Assembly (NCBI GenBank): GCA_049724395.1
Contig: JAUGWO010000018.1
Span: 1-64,000, forward strand
DNA from: Spongospora subterranea f. sp. subterranea
Lineage: Eukaryota; Endomyxa: Phytomyxea; Phytomyxea; Plasmodiophorida
Direction: 5' to 3'
Length of the DNA stretch: 64,000 nt
The notes beneath the pieces were generated by a model. That model was given only the letters and a program-made list of their open reading frames with translations. It did not search any database and was not told the DNA's origin. Of this stretch, positions 61,301 through 64,000 are shown piece after piece. The translations under genes and the position numbers were made by a program. Position 1 is the first letter of the stretch, and each line of letters begins with the position of its first letter.

Positions 61301-64000
61301 TTTAGGGCAATATTTGTTTGACATGGATATACGAGAGATCGGAAATTGGTATAGTCACAGCATTCGTTCTACCAAGACAAATTGAACCTTGAATTCACGA
61401 CAGCCATTACGACGCTTACGACGTTGCATATCCAAGGGATCAAAGAGCAATATCCCCATCCACGAAGGTCCTGACTGCACGATTCCACTGTTTTCAAAAA
61501 CGACTGATCCAAATATTGGGGTTTGTCTTGTATCCCAGCAGAATTGAAGCAATCCTGATATAGGGCATAGGTCATGGTTTGTGTATGCTTATCGAGATTT
61601 TCGAAATAAATACCAACCCCAATGGAGTTATCAACAGTATTGCCACAGGATTGACTGCGATCAAACGCAAGACGCGGATTGCATTCAGCAGGCCCTGGTT
61701 TAGGATAAACATGCGCGCCTTTCTCCACAAATGGCACAACCTAACCCGTGATCAGAATCACAAGATTAGATACTTCAAATCTTACAGATATATCAGGCAA
61801 TATAACAGGTAAAAACAGGAACACGATGGGAAAGAGAACTAGCAGTAGAAATTGTCTACGATCGCGCTTTGTGAGCCACCATCGTTTTATGACCATTGCT
61901 GCGAGTACTTCTCCAAAGGCCGAGTTGCTGCCGATTCCTGACATCACCTCAACATATACCACTGATGATCTTAATCTTGAAAATGATTTACCTGAACGTA
62001 CATCCTGATGCAACAAAACGTCGGCTGATTGATTTACGGACATATCGACAACATTTAAATCAACAGCTGACGAAGATCTCATATACGTTCCTGCATCATC
62101 TCGATTTTTTGCAACCGTTAGGAAAACCTAGAGCAGATCGTTCTGAGGTCAGCTCAATTATGACTGAGCAACGCGACTTTGTACATGCTCAAGAGTACAA
62201 CTCTCTACTCCAAAATCCACAGTGTTGCTGATCGTTTCCAATCTTTTGAACAGAACTCCAAAAAATGAAAGTTGATGGAACGGTAAACGAGCAGTGATGG
62301 TTGTCGCATTTTTTGAGAGAATTGTAGAATCTGGAACCTAAGTTCTCGATCGATTAGGGGAAATATATGTGAAGCTGACATGATACGATATACAGAAGAT
62401 TTTATCAGCTCTTGCGATGGAAGTAACGCGTCGTGTGATGGACCGGAGGTAATCTCGTCTTCTTTGAGTGTCACCGTCAATGTATAGCCTTCGCCGAACT
62501 TGGTTTTCAAAAATAATGGTGTACCAGCGCAGCGCAACCGCCCATCTGAAAGAATGGCAACACGGTCACCTGCATAATAAAAATATTAGTCAGGCTCCAA
62601 TTGTTGGACGAAAAATCCGACCTAAGACTTCAGCTTCGTCCATAAAATGCTAAATAAATAAGTATGAGGAGTGCATAATTAACAAACGGTTTACGTACTG
62701 TCGTCAATACGATAACCCGGCCTTTGCGATTCTTTAGTAATACATCCCAAGTGCATCGTCGGCTGTATGGGTCCATTCCTGACAGAATTCGGTTAGAAGG
62801 GGGTTCCTCGCGATAGCACAAATTGATTCACCTGAAGTTGGCTCATCTAAGAAAACGACTCGAGAATTCCCGATCTAAAATATCACATTGGATGTAGACT
62901 CAACTATCACAAATAGAACTCACAAATGCTATTGCAACACAGAGTTTTCTTTTTTGCCCTCCTGAGAGCGTCTTGACCTTCTGATGTAATTTATCTTGCA
63001 TGCCTAGCTCCGAAATGTAGCGTTTTATTTCAAAGTCTATCTCGATAAGCCTGGATCCTTTCAAGGTAGAAAACAGGCCTAGCTTCGCATAAGCGGCCGA
63101 ACTAATTATGTCTGAAATTTCCACATACGAAGGTTTTCATAGCACGTAAGATCCTCAAAAAGTATATCATATTGAGGGCACATTCCTAGAGATTGCCGGA
63201 TGTTTTGCATGTTGTGAACCAATGAGTTCCCGTAGACCTAAAGAATTTGAGCGACCTTAGTCAATTTAAAATACAAATAAGGCGAGCCTACTTTTGCGTC
63301 CCCAGACGTAGGTTGTATCAGGCCACATAAAGTCCTGATTAGCGTCGTCTGAGAGAAACTTCAGAGTGCTTCAGAGCCAAAGCAGAGTGTAAATTTTACC
63401 TTACCAGCACCATTGTGACCGAGTAAACTTGTTATTTGACCCTAGTTTCAGTTGTTGATCAAAAGTGCGAACATTACTAAACATGAAGATACTTCGTAAA
63501 GTGTCAGCGTCAGAGAATCAAGAGCAACGCGCTGGTGCTTCATTCCTGGAATGATGAAATGACGGCTAAGTTTTTCGATTTTGACGCAGCTAAATCCAAA
63601 CAGGAATGAGCTATTAAAGCTTGGCCTCGTATTTCACCTTACCGGTCGCGCCTAGCGAGCTGCTTTTGTTCAAACTCGACGTCTTCGACAGAAGTCTGAC
63701 TTTCTGGCTCCGCAACAGAAGCAAAATCAGATTCCTGTACTAGAATTACCGCTTGATGAAATACCAATACAGGGACTACCTCAGCTGTTTTTTTTGGAGG
63801 AACGCGCCCAGTCCAAAACGACTTGTGGAAAGGAAAATGCCAAGGCAACCTTCGTCCTATTTTCTTCGGAAGAACATTTTCTAGATACCATGCCTGCTGT
63901 CCATCAGTGAACAGCATATAACGGTGTAGTACAACATTACAATAATTATATAGATTAAAGCATCAAAGAGCATCAGAGCGGTCATGGCCGGAAGGGATAA
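58304..64000 (-). CDS. ABCA-family ABC transporter, partial (N-terminus beyond right edge)
   Basis: About 20 short exons on the minus strand. Right edge: last TM of TMD1 ([18 protein letters not shown]), then [23 protein letters not shown]1 follows: [23 protein letters not shown] Walker A near 63400, [17 protein letters not shown], the signature [16 protein letters not shown] and [13 protein letters not shown]. Then [20 protein letters not shown] and TMD2 ([20 protein letters not shown] and several spans at 60.3-61.2 kb). NBD2 has [40 protein letters not shown] and [10 protein letters not shown]. The end is [13 protein letters not shown] with a stop at 58304. ABCA proteins move lipids across membranes. 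Both NBDs look complete; exon ends were not all fixed. Confidence 0.88.

Overview
The window is nuclear DNA of a microbial eukaryote with a compact, intron-bearing genome. Most genes carry very short introns (about 45-75 nt, loose GT...AG ends). Coding frames only make sense once these are removed, and the standard genetic code fits (TAA, TAG and TGA all end genes). The gene set (ABCA transporter, DNAJC25-type J protein, a plant/protist-type mitochondrial carrier, prenylcysteine oxidase, RraA-like aldolase, a Reeler-like secreted protein) fits a stramenopile such as an oomycete, or another protist, better than an animal or yeast. I cannot name the species. All gene models were read by eye; exon ends are exact only where stated.

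Layout. 1-2.0 kb: a partial acidic protein and an RraA/HMG-aldolase homologue. 2.2-6.8 kb: a nested pile of dead DNA transposons with large inverted duplications. 8.1-9.2 kb: a secreted two-repeat protein gene with a frame break. 9.4-13.3 kb: a papain-like protease whose catalytic Cys is Ser, a DNAJC25-like ER J protein, and a leucine-rich-repeat protein. 13.4-23.4 kb: one giant gene of about 3,300 residues on the minus strand that I do not recognise. 23.6-25.0 kb: mitochondrial carrier. 25.1-27.4 kb: retroelement debris. 27.5-31.5 kb: SMC5. 32.9-42.7 kb: RAD6-type E2 (8-nt microexon and a frame break), a PX-START protein, membrane-anchored glycerol kinase, NHP2, 3-hydroxyisobutyrate dehydrogenase, and a saccharopine-dehydrogenase-like oxidoreductase. 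42.9-44.6 kb: prenylcysteine oxidase. 44.6-46.9 kb: gene-poor, with a minisatellite. 46.9-50.4 kb: SUMO E1 subunit AOS1, a coiled-coil protein, and a small uncharacterised gene. 50.7-55.7 kb: a second transposon nest (palindromic DDE relic, then a mariner element inside a Ty1/copia gag fossil). 55.99-58.1 kb: an acidic small protein and ISD11/LYRM4 with overlapping start codons, then a Reeler-like secreted protein. 58.3-64 kb: most of an ABCA transporter running off the right edge.

The host genes are mixed housekeeping functions with no operon logic: SMC5, RAD6 and AOS1 all belong to DNA-damage/ubiquitin/SUMO biology, and HIBADH, glycerol kinase, ISD11 and the carrier are mitochondrial. The most unusual signals are recurrent inverted duplications inside one transposon family, the Ser-type papain homologue, the giant unrecognised gene, three frame breaks all in the +1 direction, the divergent gene pair whose start codons overlap in a CATG, and the 8-nt microexon.
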